64,000 nt of DNA, taken from the NCBI GenBank assembly GCA_900769875.1, contig CAAGII010000016.1, forward strand, positions 1-64,000. Direction: 5' to 3'. Source of the stretch: Clostridia bacterium. Lineage in GTDB: Bacteria; Bacillota; Clostridia; Christensenellales; Aristaeellaceae. This document shows positions 38,300 through 47,481 of the stretch, one piece after another. The notes beneath the pieces were generated by a model. That model saw nothing but the letters and a program-made list of their open reading frames with translations. It was not told the DNA's origin and did no database searches. Both the position numbers and the translations under genes were made by a program. Within the stretch, counting starts at the first letter, position 1. Every line of letters begins with the position of its first letter.

Positions 38300-40183
38300 T
38301 TATTCTTCCCCGGAGGCGGGGTTTTCCTCCATCTGTGCCGCTTCGGGGTGCTGCGCTTCTACGGATTGCTGCGCTTCCTCGGGCTGCTGCGCTTCTTCGG
38401 ATTGCTGCGCTTCCTCGGATTGCTGCGCTTCCTCGGGCTGTAGCGCCTGCTCAGGCATGGCTGTGCGCAGCCTCTCCGCCTCCTGCGCCTCCTGCTGATA
38501 GGCTGCGCTGACGGTCATGCGCACATGCCCTTTGGCGAGCGCATCCGCCATGTCAAAATGCGTGTGATCCATGTGCTGCTGCTCTGCGCCCGCAGCGCTC
38601 TGGTAGACCAGCTTCACCGCAGGTTCCTCAGCCGCATGCTCACGCCACTCAAACACACAGATCACCGACAGAAGAATCAGAATCGGAATGATGCTGTAAT
38701 GGTAGCGCACCTGCGTTTCCAGCAGCATAAAGCTCAGCGCTGAGGCAAGGAAGTACAGCATCGACAGCATCTGCAGCGGCATGGGCGCGCGCTGCCTGCG
38801 CCATGCCTCGATGGCGCCCAGCATCGAAAGCAGCAGGATCGCCATATACATCGGTCTTGTAAGCGTACGCACCTTTTCCAGCGACGCGCTCAGTTCCTCG
38901 GTCAGCGTCTGCTGCTGCCCCGCCCAGAGCAGATTCCAGTCGATGCCGAAATCATCCGTCTGCCAAAGATCGCGGAACTTGTAGACCATCAGATTCAGCA
39001 CGTTTTCGGGCTCTGCGGACATGCGGTCGATTGCGCGCTGCATGGCTGCGGCGTGCGCCTCGTTCGCTGAACCGGTCTGCTCGTAGGCGTCTGCGAAGAA
39101 ATCCGCGTCCTCCTGATTCCAGATGCCCTTGTGCTCGGCATTCAATCCCACCATCATGTTGTAGCCGGAGGCGTTCAGTCCGGAAGCCGGCTGCTCCATG
39201 ATGATGTCCTTGATGGCGCGCGTCATCACGTTTGCGCCGCCAAGGTAAAACATGACCGCCACCAGCACGCACAGCCAGCCCTTGGAGAGCATCACACGCA
39301 TGCCCTCGGTCTTGGCCTTGCCCGTCGGATCGCCGCCGGTCATCACCTGCACCACAGCCCACGCCGCCATCAGGAGCAGCGCCATGGGGCGGATCGCGCC
39401 CGCAATCGCGGTCATGACGCCAATGAGCGGCAGCGTCAATACCGCGCGCAGCGGAGAGGCGACATACAGGCTGTTCGGGCCGCGGTCGATCTCGTATACC
39501 ATCATGTCCAGCGCCAGCAGCGTCATCATGGTGTAGCTCGGCTCGGTCGCCACCATGGTGCCGTACAGGATGTGCGAGGGCCACAGGCTCATCAGCGCCA
39601 TGCCTGCCACCGAGGCCGCCTTGCCCATGGTACGGTACGCGATGCGGCCTACCAGCACCACCGAAATCATGCTGCACACGAGGTTCGCATACAGCGCGTT
39701 CTGCACGCTTGCGCCAAAGACGCGGAACACGGGCAGCAGCACCAGCATTGGGTAGCCGATGGTGTGCGGATACTGCGCGATATAGCGGCGATCCACCTCT
39801 GCCTCGGGCGATAGCATGGTGCCGCGGAGAAGATGATTGGCCATGCGGTAATACGTTTCAAAGTCGGACTCGGGCTCCAGTACAATCCCGTGAATCGTGC
39901 GAAGGCGCAGATACAGTCCCAGTCCGATCACCAGCGCGGATGCGGACAGCCACAGCGTGTTGCGCAGCCATAGCGGCATCCGGGGCGCGGCGCGGTTCAC
40001 CACACGCACGCCAAGGAAGCATGCCAGCATCATACCCGTCAGGGACAGAAGGTACGCGCCCTGCAGCAGATACTCGCGCTCGGTTGCCCGGGTGTTGTAT
40101 TCCAGCGCCGCGCTCAGCGCAAGGCCCATGCACATGATGAACAAGCCCAGCATCACATATTCCAGCGCGTTTTTTTTGCGCAT
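38300..40183 (-). CDS. Multi-membrane GT-C-like glycosyltransferase with EEAQQ repeat tail
   Basis: A 627-residue protein with about 12 membrane helices, resembling PMT/ArnT-like (GT39/GT83) lipid-linked sugar transferases: an extracellular loop 1 with acidic residues (PESDFETYY.MA) and QYPHTIGYP. It is the last gene of the exopolysaccharide operon. The cytoplasmic C-terminus (about 540-627) has a six-residue repeat (EEAQQS/P, five units, coded by an 18-bp DNA repeat). ATG at 40183 overlaps the upstream stop by 1 base and has GGAGG 8 bases before it. A role in adding side sugars is inferred. Confidence 0.7.
   Translation of the reverse strand: MRKKNALEYVMLGLFIMCMGLALSAALEYNTRATEREYLLQGAYLLSLTGMMLACFLGVRVVNRAAPRMPLWLRNTLWLSASALVIGLGLYLRLRTIHGIVLEPESDFETYYRMANHLLRGTMLSPEAEVDRRYIAQYPHTIGYPMLVLLPVFRVFGASVQNALYANLVCSMISVVLVGRIAYRTMGKAASVAGMALMSLWPSHILYGTMVATEPSYTMMTLLALDMMVYEIDRGPNSLYVASPLRAVLTLPLIGVMTAIAGAIRPMALLLMAAWAVVQVMTGGDPTGKAKTEGMRVMLSKGWLCVLVAVMFYLGGANVMTRAIKDIIMEQPASGLNASGYNMMVGLNAEHKGIWNQEDADFFADAYEQTGSANEAHAAAMQRAIDRMSAEPENVLNLMVYKFRDLWQTDDFGIDWNLLWAGQQQTLTEELSASLEKVRTLTRPMYMAILLLSMLGAIEAWRRQRAPMPLQMLSMLYFLASALSFMLLETQVRYHYSIIPILILLSVICVFEWREHAAEEPAVKLVYQSAAGAEQQHMDHTHFDMADALAKGHVRMTVSAAYQQEAQEAERLRTAMPEQALQPEEAQQSEEAQQSEEAQQPEEAQQSVEAQHPEAAQMEENPASGEE
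38352..38441. repeat. 18-bp tandem repeat in the glycosyltransferase 3' end
   Basis: About five copies of GGATTGCTGCGCTTCCTC with small changes. They encode the EEAQQ(S/P) repeat on the minus strand and stay in frame. Confidence 0.85.
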
Positions 40184-43100
40184 CAGGCATTCCTCCCCTC
40201 GTTGGCTTTCAGATCGCGTCTGCCCATTGCCCTGCGAATCAGGGCGCGCAGCAGCACGGTGGCTGCTGTGATGACCATCAGGTCATGACAAAGCATGAAG
40301 GTGAACAGCTGCTTGTTGTTGTCCGCAAAGCCGTTGCCGATCACCGTCAGCGGATACTGGAAGGCGCCTGTCAGCATCACGCACACAAACAGGAACGCCA
40401 GCAGCCGCTGCTGCGCGCAGCGCCCGCGCGAGCACATGACGCGGATGCACACAATCAGCCCAGCGCCGTAAAGCAGCACATACTGCCAGAAGGCCTGACA
40501 CGCAGTGTAGGGACGCACAGCCTGCCAAAGATTGAAGCGGTACATTCCCTCGTGCAGATCATAGCGCTCGTCCGTATACGCCATGAAATGACTGTGCAGG
40601 GTGCGGGACTCCTGCGCCGCGTGGTCAAGCATTTTCAGCAGATCGCCCGGATGGCGCAGATAGTAGCGCACCATGGTAAGCGCGTTGATTTTGCTGTAGA
40701 TGGCTTCCTCCGCCTCGTCCGACAGCATGGGATACACATAATCCTCGTCCGCATGGTAGGCATGCTTGCCGATGTCCGCCTTGAGCACGGGATCAAGCCC
40801 CAGCTCCTCCATGGCGGCGTCCACATCGTCCGCAATCATCAGCGCGCCGTAGAACACGCTCTGCCAGACCGTCTGCTTGGAGGAAATCTCGTCGTTCTTG
40901 CGGTACACGCCCACGCTATCCCATGCCACATAACCGCACAAAAGCGTCATCACCAGCGCATAGCACACGCTGCGAGCCCACATGGGCAGACGCTGTACCA
41001 TGGTCGAATGCTCCTTGCGCACAGGGCGATGGTAGACGCCCAGCACGATCATCAACGCAAGCCCTGATGGCATCGCCAGCAGCAGCTGCGCCTTGGAGCA
41101 TGTCAGCATCCTGACGGAGACGGCAAGCAGCGCCAGCCAGAGCATGCGCCGCCTGCCTGCGCGCGGCATGACCATCAAATGCACCGCGCAGGCCAGCATC
41201 AGCATCAGCGAGGTGCAGATGGTGCTTTCGCCAAAGAGCGAATTGTACCATGCCACATAGTTTTCGCCAAAGAGCATCGCCACCAGCAGCACGCCCATGA
41301 AAAGCGTGCCGCGTCCAAGCAGCGGATAGAGATCGTGCAAAAGCAGAAGCACCGCCGCAAGGGTCAGCGCCAGCAGAATCCATGCCTGCACCAGCGTGGA
41401 GTACGGCGAGCCGGTTACAAGGCTCCACAATCGCACCAGCATCGACGGGAAAATGAGCGAATAGGTCGGGTCGGCGGAGGTCAGACGCTGCGGATGGAAC
41501 GGCTCGCGGTAATCGTATTCCTCAACCACGCGCGTGGCAAGCTGATCGCTGCTGTGATCCAGCAGCTCCCTTGTCCAGTACAGATCGATCTGCTCCATCA
41601 TGCGGCCAAAGTCGCCGTTGTTCACACCGCCGATGTGCCGTGCAGGCAGCAGCAGACAGCAGCAGATCGTAAATGCCATGATCGCGCAGAGCCACATGAC
41701 CGCGCTGCGTCCCGGTCTCAATCTGTCAAGGCGGGCAAAAGGCGCGCGCACCTCCGCATGCTGCCACGGGAGCGACAGTGGCGCGTCATGCGAAGCAAGG
41801 AAGGCGAGCAGCCGCTGCGTGAACAGCGCAAGCGCCGCGATACCGCCCAGCAGACCAAGCCATCCCAGGAAAAAGAACATCACCTTTGTCATGGCTACGT
41901 CAAGTCCGCCTGTCAGGATCATGGAGACAGGCAGCATCAGCGCGCCGCACGCACAAAGCGAGGAAAGCGCAAGGCACAGCCTGCGCAGCCCCTGTCTGCA
42001 CGCAATGGACAATCCAAGCAGAGCAAGCGCCGCGCCAATCATGCGCCAGGTGGTCGCCTCGAGGCCGCCCTCGCCAAACAGCAGGCGAAGCAGCATCAGG
42101 GGCGAAGGGCGTTCAAAGCCGCGCTCCCAGCCTTCATACACCACGCGCCCGTTGATCGCGTCATAATAATGGTTCTTCTTGTCGCGCAGAAGCTGCGTCA
42201 CAAGCTCCGGATGCTTCAGGCAGTAGGCCACGCGCTTTTCAAGGCTGATGGCCTCGCGCAGATGCTCGTCACCGCGCGGGTCATGCGCAAAGAGCGACGC
42301 ATCGTCATAATAGGAGCGGCCGATGTCACGCTGATAATCCGCGTCCAGCCCGAAGCCCGCCAGCACGCGCTCAGGATCGTCCGTCACCTGAAGGTAGCCC
42401 TGAAACACCGCCAGATGATTGGCCGCGTCCGAGCGGATATCCGCCTGGGCTGCGACGCTCACCGCCACGCTTGTGCCGCCCGCGACGAGCGCGGCAGCCG
42501 TCAGCACGCAGTAGAACGGCCTCTCGCAGCGCTGTGGCAGCGCATGCCAGACCGTCATCAACACGCAGATAACCACAGCCGGCAGGAAGGCAAGCATCTG
42601 CGGCTGCGTCTGTAACAGCGCAACGCCCGGCACAAGCACCATCGCTACCCGCAGGAAGCCCGAGCCCCGGTCGCCGCACAGTGCGTTGACCGTGCAGCCG
42701 ATCAGGAGCATCAGCCACGCCATGGCGGCGCCCATGGGATAAAGGCTGTTCAGATAGGCGGTGATATCGCTGTGCATCATCGCCAGCGTCATCACCGCAG
42801 CGCTCGCGATGGCTGCCGTGCGGCTGCGCCGGTACAGCCCGCTCACCGCAAGGTAAACGCCCAGCGCGATCATCAGCGCGTAGGCGCAGGCAAGCAGCCT
42901 TGTGTCAAAGAGAAGGCCAAAGGGCTGCGTCACAAGGCGCACCAGCGCTGCCGGGTACAGCATGCCGGGCTGTCCGGGCTTCAAAAGCGACGCATAGTCG
43001 AACCGCTGATAGGCGAACGCTTGCGCCACGTCGCCCGGCTGCACCTGCTCGTCCGCCCATGTGATGCGCAGCTGCTCCATCGCGCCGACATAGGAGGCGT

Positions 43101-43209
43101 CGGAGGTTACGCTGACCTGCGGCGCAGCAAAGAGCGTATACAGGATGGCGCAAAGCGCCAGCAGCGCGGCCACCGCGCCCACTTCCCTGCCCCTTCGCTG
43201 ATCGGTCAT
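40183..43209 (-). CDS. Large membrane protein with internal duplication (GT-C-like, WsfD-type)
   Basis: A 1008-residue protein with about 22 membrane helices made of two similar halves. Half 1 (about 10-500) has SDASYVGAMEQL, MLYPAALVRL, YLNSLYPMGAA and GLDADYQRDIGRSYYDD..CLKHPELV. Half 2 (about 515-1000) has NNGDFGRMMEQI, LIFPSMLVRL, WYNSLFGESTI and GLDPVLKADIGKHAYHADE..YLRHPGDL. The pattern recalls proteins annotated as glycan hexose transferase WsfD (low certainty). The same blocks occur in the 505-residue protein at 53-55 kb. A polyprenyl-phosphate-sugar transferase role in polymer decoration is inferred. Start has GAGGTG upstream. Confidence 0.68.
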   Translation of the reverse strand: MTDQRRGREVGAVAALLALCAILYTLFAAPQVSVTSDASYVGAMEQLRITWADEQVQPGDVAQAFAYQRFDYASLLKPGQPGMLYPAALVRLVTQPFGLLFDTRLLACAYALMIALGVYLAVSGLYRRSRTAAIASAAVMTLAMMHSDITAYLNSLYPMGAAMAWLMLLIGCTVNALCGDRGSGFLRVAMVLVPGVALLQTQPQMLAFLPAVVICVLMTVWHALPQRCERPFYCVLTAAALVAGGTSVAVSVAAQADIRSDAANHLAVFQGYLQVTDDPERVLAGFGLDADYQRDIGRSYYDDASLFAHDPRGDEHLREAISLEKRVAYCLKHPELVTQLLRDKKNHYYDAINGRVVYEGWERGFERPSPLMLLRLLFGEGGLEATTWRMIGAALALLGLSIACRQGLRRLCLALSSLCACGALMLPVSMILTGGLDVAMTKVMFFFLGWLGLLGGIAALALFTQRLLAFLASHDAPLSLPWQHAEVRAPFARLDRLRPGRSAVMWLCAIMAFTICCCLLLPARHIGGVNNGDFGRMMEQIDLYWTRELLDHSSDQLATRVVEEYDYREPFHPQRLTSADPTYSLIFPSMLVRLWSLVTGSPYSTLVQAWILLALTLAAVLLLLHDLYPLLGRGTLFMGVLLVAMLFGENYVAWYNSLFGESTICTSLMLMLACAVHLMVMPRAGRRRMLWLALLAVSVRMLTCSKAQLLLAMPSGLALMIVLGVYHRPVRKEHSTMVQRLPMWARSVCYALVMTLLCGYVAWDSVGVYRKNDEISSKQTVWQSVFYGALMIADDVDAAMEELGLDPVLKADIGKHAYHADEDYVYPMLSDEAEEAIYSKINALTMVRYYLRHPGDLLKMLDHAAQESRTLHSHFMAYTDERYDLHEGMYRFNLWQAVRPYTACQAFWQYVLLYGAGLIVCIRVMCSRGRCAQQRLLAFLFVCVMLTGAFQYPLTVIGNGFADNNKQLFTFMLCHDLMVITAATVLLRALIRRAMGRRDLKANEGRNA

Positions 43210-43243
43210 GCTTCCACCTCATTTCCATAAGCGTATGCGCAAA

Positions 43244-45883
43244 TCAGAAACGGCTGTTCGTTTCCACAGCGCGTGAGCGCTCCGCCGCTTCCTCCGGCGT
43301 GATCGCGCCATCCTCCAGCGCGAGGCTGTCCACCATCGCAAGGCCGAAGCGGAACAGCCTGCCATCCGCGTCCTGCTGGCATCCGACCAGCAGCTGTCCG
43401 TCATAGGGGACGCACGGGCTGGTGAAGCTCGTCTGCACCGCGCCGTTCACGGCGACCGTGTAGTCGTCCCCGTGCTTTGCGATGACCAGGTGCATGCTGC
43501 TGCGCCCGGAAGGCAGCTCATACCGCCACGTCTGCAGCCCGCCGAGATACAGCGTGACCGACTCCGTATCGTCCTGCCGCAGCATCAGTCCGCGATAGCC
43601 AACATCCGGCTGCTCAGCAAAGCAGGACAGGTACACGCCCTTGTTGCTGCCGCGCTGGAGCACGACGGTGGTATCCAGCGTCCAGTCCTTATTGGCGTCA
43701 AAGAGCTGCACGCCGGTCTCCACACAGCGTTCCGCGCCATTGCCGAGGAAGGGGTGCGGCATGGTGTAGGCAACCGTTGAAACAACTGCCTCATGCACCG
43801 TGGGAAGCGCGGCGGGCTCATACCGCCACGCAAGGATTTCCACCTCCGTCAGACACCCGGCCAGCACGGTCAGGCTGTTCACGCGGGTCTGGCTCTGGCG
43901 GAACACCTGTCCGCTCCCGTTCAGCTCAGCGCCCACCAGCAGCTGGCCTGCGTAGGCTTCCGCCGGAGATAGCACGCCGTCAAGCAGCTTCTCACCGTTC
44001 AGATACACGGTGTAGGCATTCATGTTCTTCACCACGGCAAGGCGCGCTGGTTCATCGAGGACGACAGGCACGCTGATGCCCTGATTGTTGCCAAACACGA
44101 TATTGAGGCTTCCGTCCGAAAGCTGACGAACCAGCAGTCCGCGATAGTGATCGGTTTCCTCTGCAAAGTCGGCAAAATACACACCGTCGCCGCTATTTTG
44201 CGCGGGCAACAGCTCGGACAGCAGGGTAAAGCACGAGCCCGCGTCCTCAAACAGGCGCAGTCCGGTATCCACATACGCGGGATACCCATCCGTGCCGCCC
44301 ACAAACTGCTCCGGCAGTGTGTAGATGACCTCGGGCTTCTCCACGCCCTGCCCCAGCGGCAGCGGCATAGCAGGCAGCGTCGGGGGATTCCAGGCCTGCA
44401 CCTGCGCGCTGGTCATCACGTGGTCATACACTTCCAGATTCAGCACATGCGTGCGGCTGAAACGGAATTTTTCACCGTTCGCGCTCAACTCCTGACAGCC
44501 GACAAGCAGGTTGCCTGCGTAGGCGTTGCAGGGAAGCTGATAGCTGCTGAGCACTACGATACCGTTCCAGTAGACGGTGTAATGGTCAATATCCTTGACG
44601 ATGGCGATGGTTGCGGTATCGCCCTGATACTCGGGCATCTGTATTTCATACTTTTCGCCCAGCAGCAGCGTCACCGTATGCTCCCTCGTCTTGCGCATCA
44701 GCAGGCCATAGTAGCCGTCCGCCACATTTTCGGAGAAGCAGGACATGTACACGCCGTCGTCTCCAACGGTTTTCATGTCGATACGGGTCAGCAGCGTCCA
44801 CGATTGATAGCGATTGTCGTAGAGTTTGACGCCGGTGTCGATCATGCGGTTCACACCGTCGCCCGTGAACTGGGTTTCCATCGCGTAGGCGGCATACTGG
44901 GCTGTGGCTGCGTTCTCTGTGCGGTTCCACAGATGTCCGTCGTCCCGCCTGCGGTCGGGCAACTGGAAGCGTTCGCTCAGATAGCGCCCAACGTCGGCGG
45001 TCAGCTTGGCGATGCCGCTGTATTGCAGATGACCGACATCATAAAAGTCGCTCGCGGGATCAATGCCGATCTCCTGCCAGTTTTTCAGATAATTCAGCGT
45101 CGGCACGCCGTATTCCTCGGCGATGGCAGTCAGGCGGTTGAGCTTCCTTGCTTCGCTCTCCGTCGCTTCATAGGGCGCAATCAGCAGCACCAGCTGCACG
45201 CCTTTGCTTTTACACAGGTCGATCATGCTGCGCAGATACTTTTCATTTTTATCCGAGAGCGGCTCCTGCCCGGTGATGGAGGCGTAATCCAGCAAATTGA
45301 CATGCGCGATACGATCGGTCGGCAGCTGAATTCTGTTCACATCCAGCTCGCGGGTATAGTACCCGAAATCAAAATCGCTTGCTTCCAGCTCGCTGTAGCG
45401 GGTGTGGTAGTAGGGCATGCCCCACAGCGCTTCCACGGTCTTTTGCCATGTCGGAAAGGAAGCGAACGCGTTTGCGATCTTGTCAAGGCTCGGGCGAAGC
45501 GCAAGGGTGTTCTTAAGCGCGGCAGTTTCGGCGGAATAATCCACATCCGTGCCCGCCATGAACACCTCGACCACCGCAACCTGCGGCTTCTGGTATTTCA
45601 GACCCTCCTTGAGGAAATAGTACGAGTTCCACAGCGGCTGCATGCCGCCCCACAGGCTGTAGCTTGCAATGCCGTAATCATCCCAGAGCATGCCGTTATC
45701 CACGTTCATGCCCACATGGGAGGAGCCGACCATCAGCACATCCACCGTGTCGGCAGGCAGGGCGTAGTATTTCTTCATGGGGGCGATCGCGTCGTCCGCC
45801 TTGGTGGACAGCACCTGATCCGTTACATAGTACGCTCCCAGCAGGAGCGTCAGAAACAGCACAACCGCAGCCAGCTTTTTCAT
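43244..45883 (-). CDS. SGNH acyltransferase (AlgX/AlgJ-like) with three LamG-like domains
   Basis: An 879-residue extracellular protein anchored by an N-terminal helix (4-20). The first 310 residues form an AlgX/DltD-like SGNH domain: GSSH block with Ser55, and the catalytic pair Asp282/His285 in YDVGHLQYSG. Three concanavalin-A/LamG-like domains follow (about 350-520, 545-710, 725-870), each with (V/E)TGVK/QLF or similar, a GVY.S/DCFAE block and AYAGNLLVG-type motifs. With the MBOAT protein encoded 16 bases upstream it would O-acetylate the polymer outside the cell; the LamG domains may bind the glycan. Start follows AAAGGAG. Confidence 0.83.
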   Translation of the reverse strand: MKKLAAVVLFLTLLLGAYYVTDQVLSTKADDAIAPMKKYYALPADTVDVLMVGSSHVGMNVDNGMLWDDYGIASYSLWGGMQPLWNSYYFLKEGLKYQKPQVAVVEVFMAGTDVDYSAETAALKNTLALRPSLDKIANAFASFPTWQKTVEALWGMPYYHTRYSELEASDFDFGYYTRELDVNRIQLPTDRIAHVNLLDYASITGQEPLSDKNEKYLRSMIDLCKSKGVQLVLLIAPYEATESEARKLNRLTAIAEEYGVPTLNYLKNWQEIGIDPASDFYDVGHLQYSGIAKLTADVGRYLSERFQLPDRRRDDGHLWNRTENAATAQYAAYAMETQFTGDGVNRMIDTGVKLYDNRYQSWTLLTRIDMKTVGDDGVYMSCFSENVADGYYGLLMRKTREHTVTLLLGEKYEIQMPEYQGDTATIAIVKDIDHYTVYWNGIVVLSSYQLPCNAYAGNLLVGCQELSANGEKFRFSRTHVLNLEVYDHVMTSAQVQAWNPPTLPAMPLPLGQGVEKPEVIYTLPEQFVGGTDGYPAYVDTGLRLFEDAGSCFTLLSELLPAQNSGDGVYFADFAEETDHYRGLLVRQLSDGSLNIVFGNNQGISVPVVLDEPARLAVVKNMNAYTVYLNGEKLLDGVLSPAEAYAGQLLVGAELNGSGQVFRQSQTRVNSLTVLAGCLTEVEILAWRYEPAALPTVHEAVVSTVAYTMPHPFLGNGAERCVETGVQLFDANKDWTLDTTVVLQRGSNKGVYLSCFAEQPDVGYRGLMLRQDDTESVTLYLGGLQTWRYELPSGRSSMHLVIAKHGDDYTVAVNGAVQTSFTSPCVPYDGQLLVGCQQDADGRLFRFGLAMVDSLALEDGAITPEEAAERSRAVETNSRF

Positions 45884-45899
45884 GGGAAGCTCCTTTCCG

Positions 45900-47393
45900 T
45901 CAGAACTGGAAGTAGATAAACGCCGCCGCGTCAAAGCCCGGGCCGTAGATGCCCAGTACCAGGACCGAAAGCACGCCGGCGATCACAACCGTCCAGCGAA
46001 GCCAGGCTTCCTGTCTGCCAAGCGTTTCGCGCAAGCGTATGCCGCGCTCCTGCATCACGCTGACTGCGAGCATCACCGCAAGGCTTACGCCCAGCGTCAC
46101 CCACTGCGCCGTGTCAAAGCCCAGCTGCAGGAGGCTGCCATTGAGCAGTACCTCGGGGTTCCACACAAACAGGCGGCGCAGGATGCCAAACGCATCGCTC
46201 ACCGTGTTGGCGCGGAAAAAGACCCACGCAATGTCAATCAGCACAAAGGTCGTCAGCATCTGCAGCAGCCGGTGGCTGAACGTATCGGTGCGCATGCCGC
46301 ACCGGCGCATCAGCTTCTGGCGCAAGGGCTTGAGGAGACTGCCAATCACCTGATAGAGGCCGTTGAGCGCGCCCCAGATGACATAGTTCCATGCCGCGCC
46401 GTGCCACAGACCCGAGCACAGGAACACAATCATGATATTGAGATAACGGCGCACCTTTCCCTTGCGGTTGCCGCCCAGAGGAATGTACAGATAATCGCGG
46501 AACCATGTGGAAAGCGAAATGTGCCATCTGCGCCAAAAGTCCGCCACAGAGGTAGCGAAGTAGGGACGGCGGAAGTTTTCCATCAGGTCAAAGCCCATCA
46601 CCTGCGCCGCGCCGATGGCGATGCAGGAGTAGCCCGCAAAGTCGCCGTACACCTGCACTGCGAAGAGCAGCATCGCGACGAGCAGCTCCAGGCCGCTGTA
46701 GTAGGAGGAATAGTTGAACACCTGATTGACCACGATCGCAGCGCGGTCGGCAATCACGATCTTCTGGAAAAAGCCCCACACCATCATCAGCAGACCATCG
46801 CGCACCGCGGAAAAGGAGAAGCGGTGCGGCTCGTCAAACTGGGTCAGCAGATGGGAGGAGCGCTCAATCGGGCCTGCGACCAGCTGCGGGAAGAAGCTGA
46901 CAAAGGTCGCGTACCTGAAGAAGTTCTTCTCCACGCGCACCTGACGGCGGTACACGTCCATGGTATAGGAAAGCGCCTGAAAAATGTAGAACGAGATACC
47001 GACGGGCAACAGCACATCAAACCCGGGCTTGACCGCCGCAAGACCCATAGAGGCGCGCACCGTGTTGATGTTGTCCACCACAAAGCCGAAATACTTGAAG
47101 AAGAACAGGATACCCAGATTGATGGCAAAGGAGAGCGCAATCCACGCCTTTTCATGGACAAGCACGCGCTTGCCCGCCTCCCTTCGCTGCATGGCGCGCC
47201 CGATGAGCAGACCCGAGCCGAAGGTGACCAGCGTGGACAGGAGCAAAAGCAAGGCGTAGGTCGGATTCCAGCACATGTAAAAGGCATAGGAGGTCACCAG
47301 CAGCCAGTACATGCGCAGCCTGCCCGGAATGGCATAGTACAAAAGCACCACCGCCGGGAAGAAGAGCAGGAATTCAATGGAGTTAAACAGCAT
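45900..47393 (-). CDS. MBOAT family membrane O-acyltransferase (AlgI/DltB-like)
   Basis: A 497-residue protein with about 11 membrane helices that passes acetyl groups across the membrane for polysaccharide O-acetylation. It shows the AlgI start (LFNSIEFLLFFPAVVLLYY), FPQLVAGPIER, FWRRWHISLSTWFRDYLYIPLGGN and the catalytic His in CSGLWHGAAWNYVIWG. The ATG has GGAG 7 bases upstream. It lies directly before its SGNH partner, as algI-algJ/algX or dltB-dltD do. Confidence 0.93.
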   Translation of the reverse strand: MLFNSIEFLLFFPAVVLLYYAIPGRLRMYWLLVTSYAFYMCWNPTYALLLLLSTLVTFGSGLLIGRAMQRREAGKRVLVHEKAWIALSFAINLGILFFFKYFGFVVDNINTVRASMGLAAVKPGFDVLLPVGISFYIFQALSYTMDVYRRQVRVEKNFFRYATFVSFFPQLVAGPIERSSHLLTQFDEPHRFSFSAVRDGLLMMVWGFFQKIVIADRAAIVVNQVFNYSSYYSGLELLVAMLLFAVQVYGDFAGYSCIAIGAAQVMGFDLMENFRRPYFATSVADFWRRWHISLSTWFRDYLYIPLGGNRKGKVRRYLNIMIVFLCSGLWHGAAWNYVIWGALNGLYQVIGSLLKPLRQKLMRRCGMRTDTFSHRLLQMLTTFVLIDIAWVFFRANTVSDAFGILRRLFVWNPEVLLNGSLLQLGFDTAQWVTLGVSLAVMLAVSVMQERGIRLRETLGRQEAWLRWTVVIAGVLSVLVLGIYGPGFDAAAFIYFQF

Positions 47394-47481
47394 GGCAATT
47401 CTCCGTTCCGTCGATCGTCTTGTGATGCTCAGGCAGGTTCACGTCTTGCTTGCGCCCGTTTGTCGTCAATGTGCCGCCGAC

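Noticed and set aside
38352..38441. Short tandem repeat as a CRISPR array
   Set aside because: Units are directly adjacent without spacers, in frame, and encode a protein repeat.
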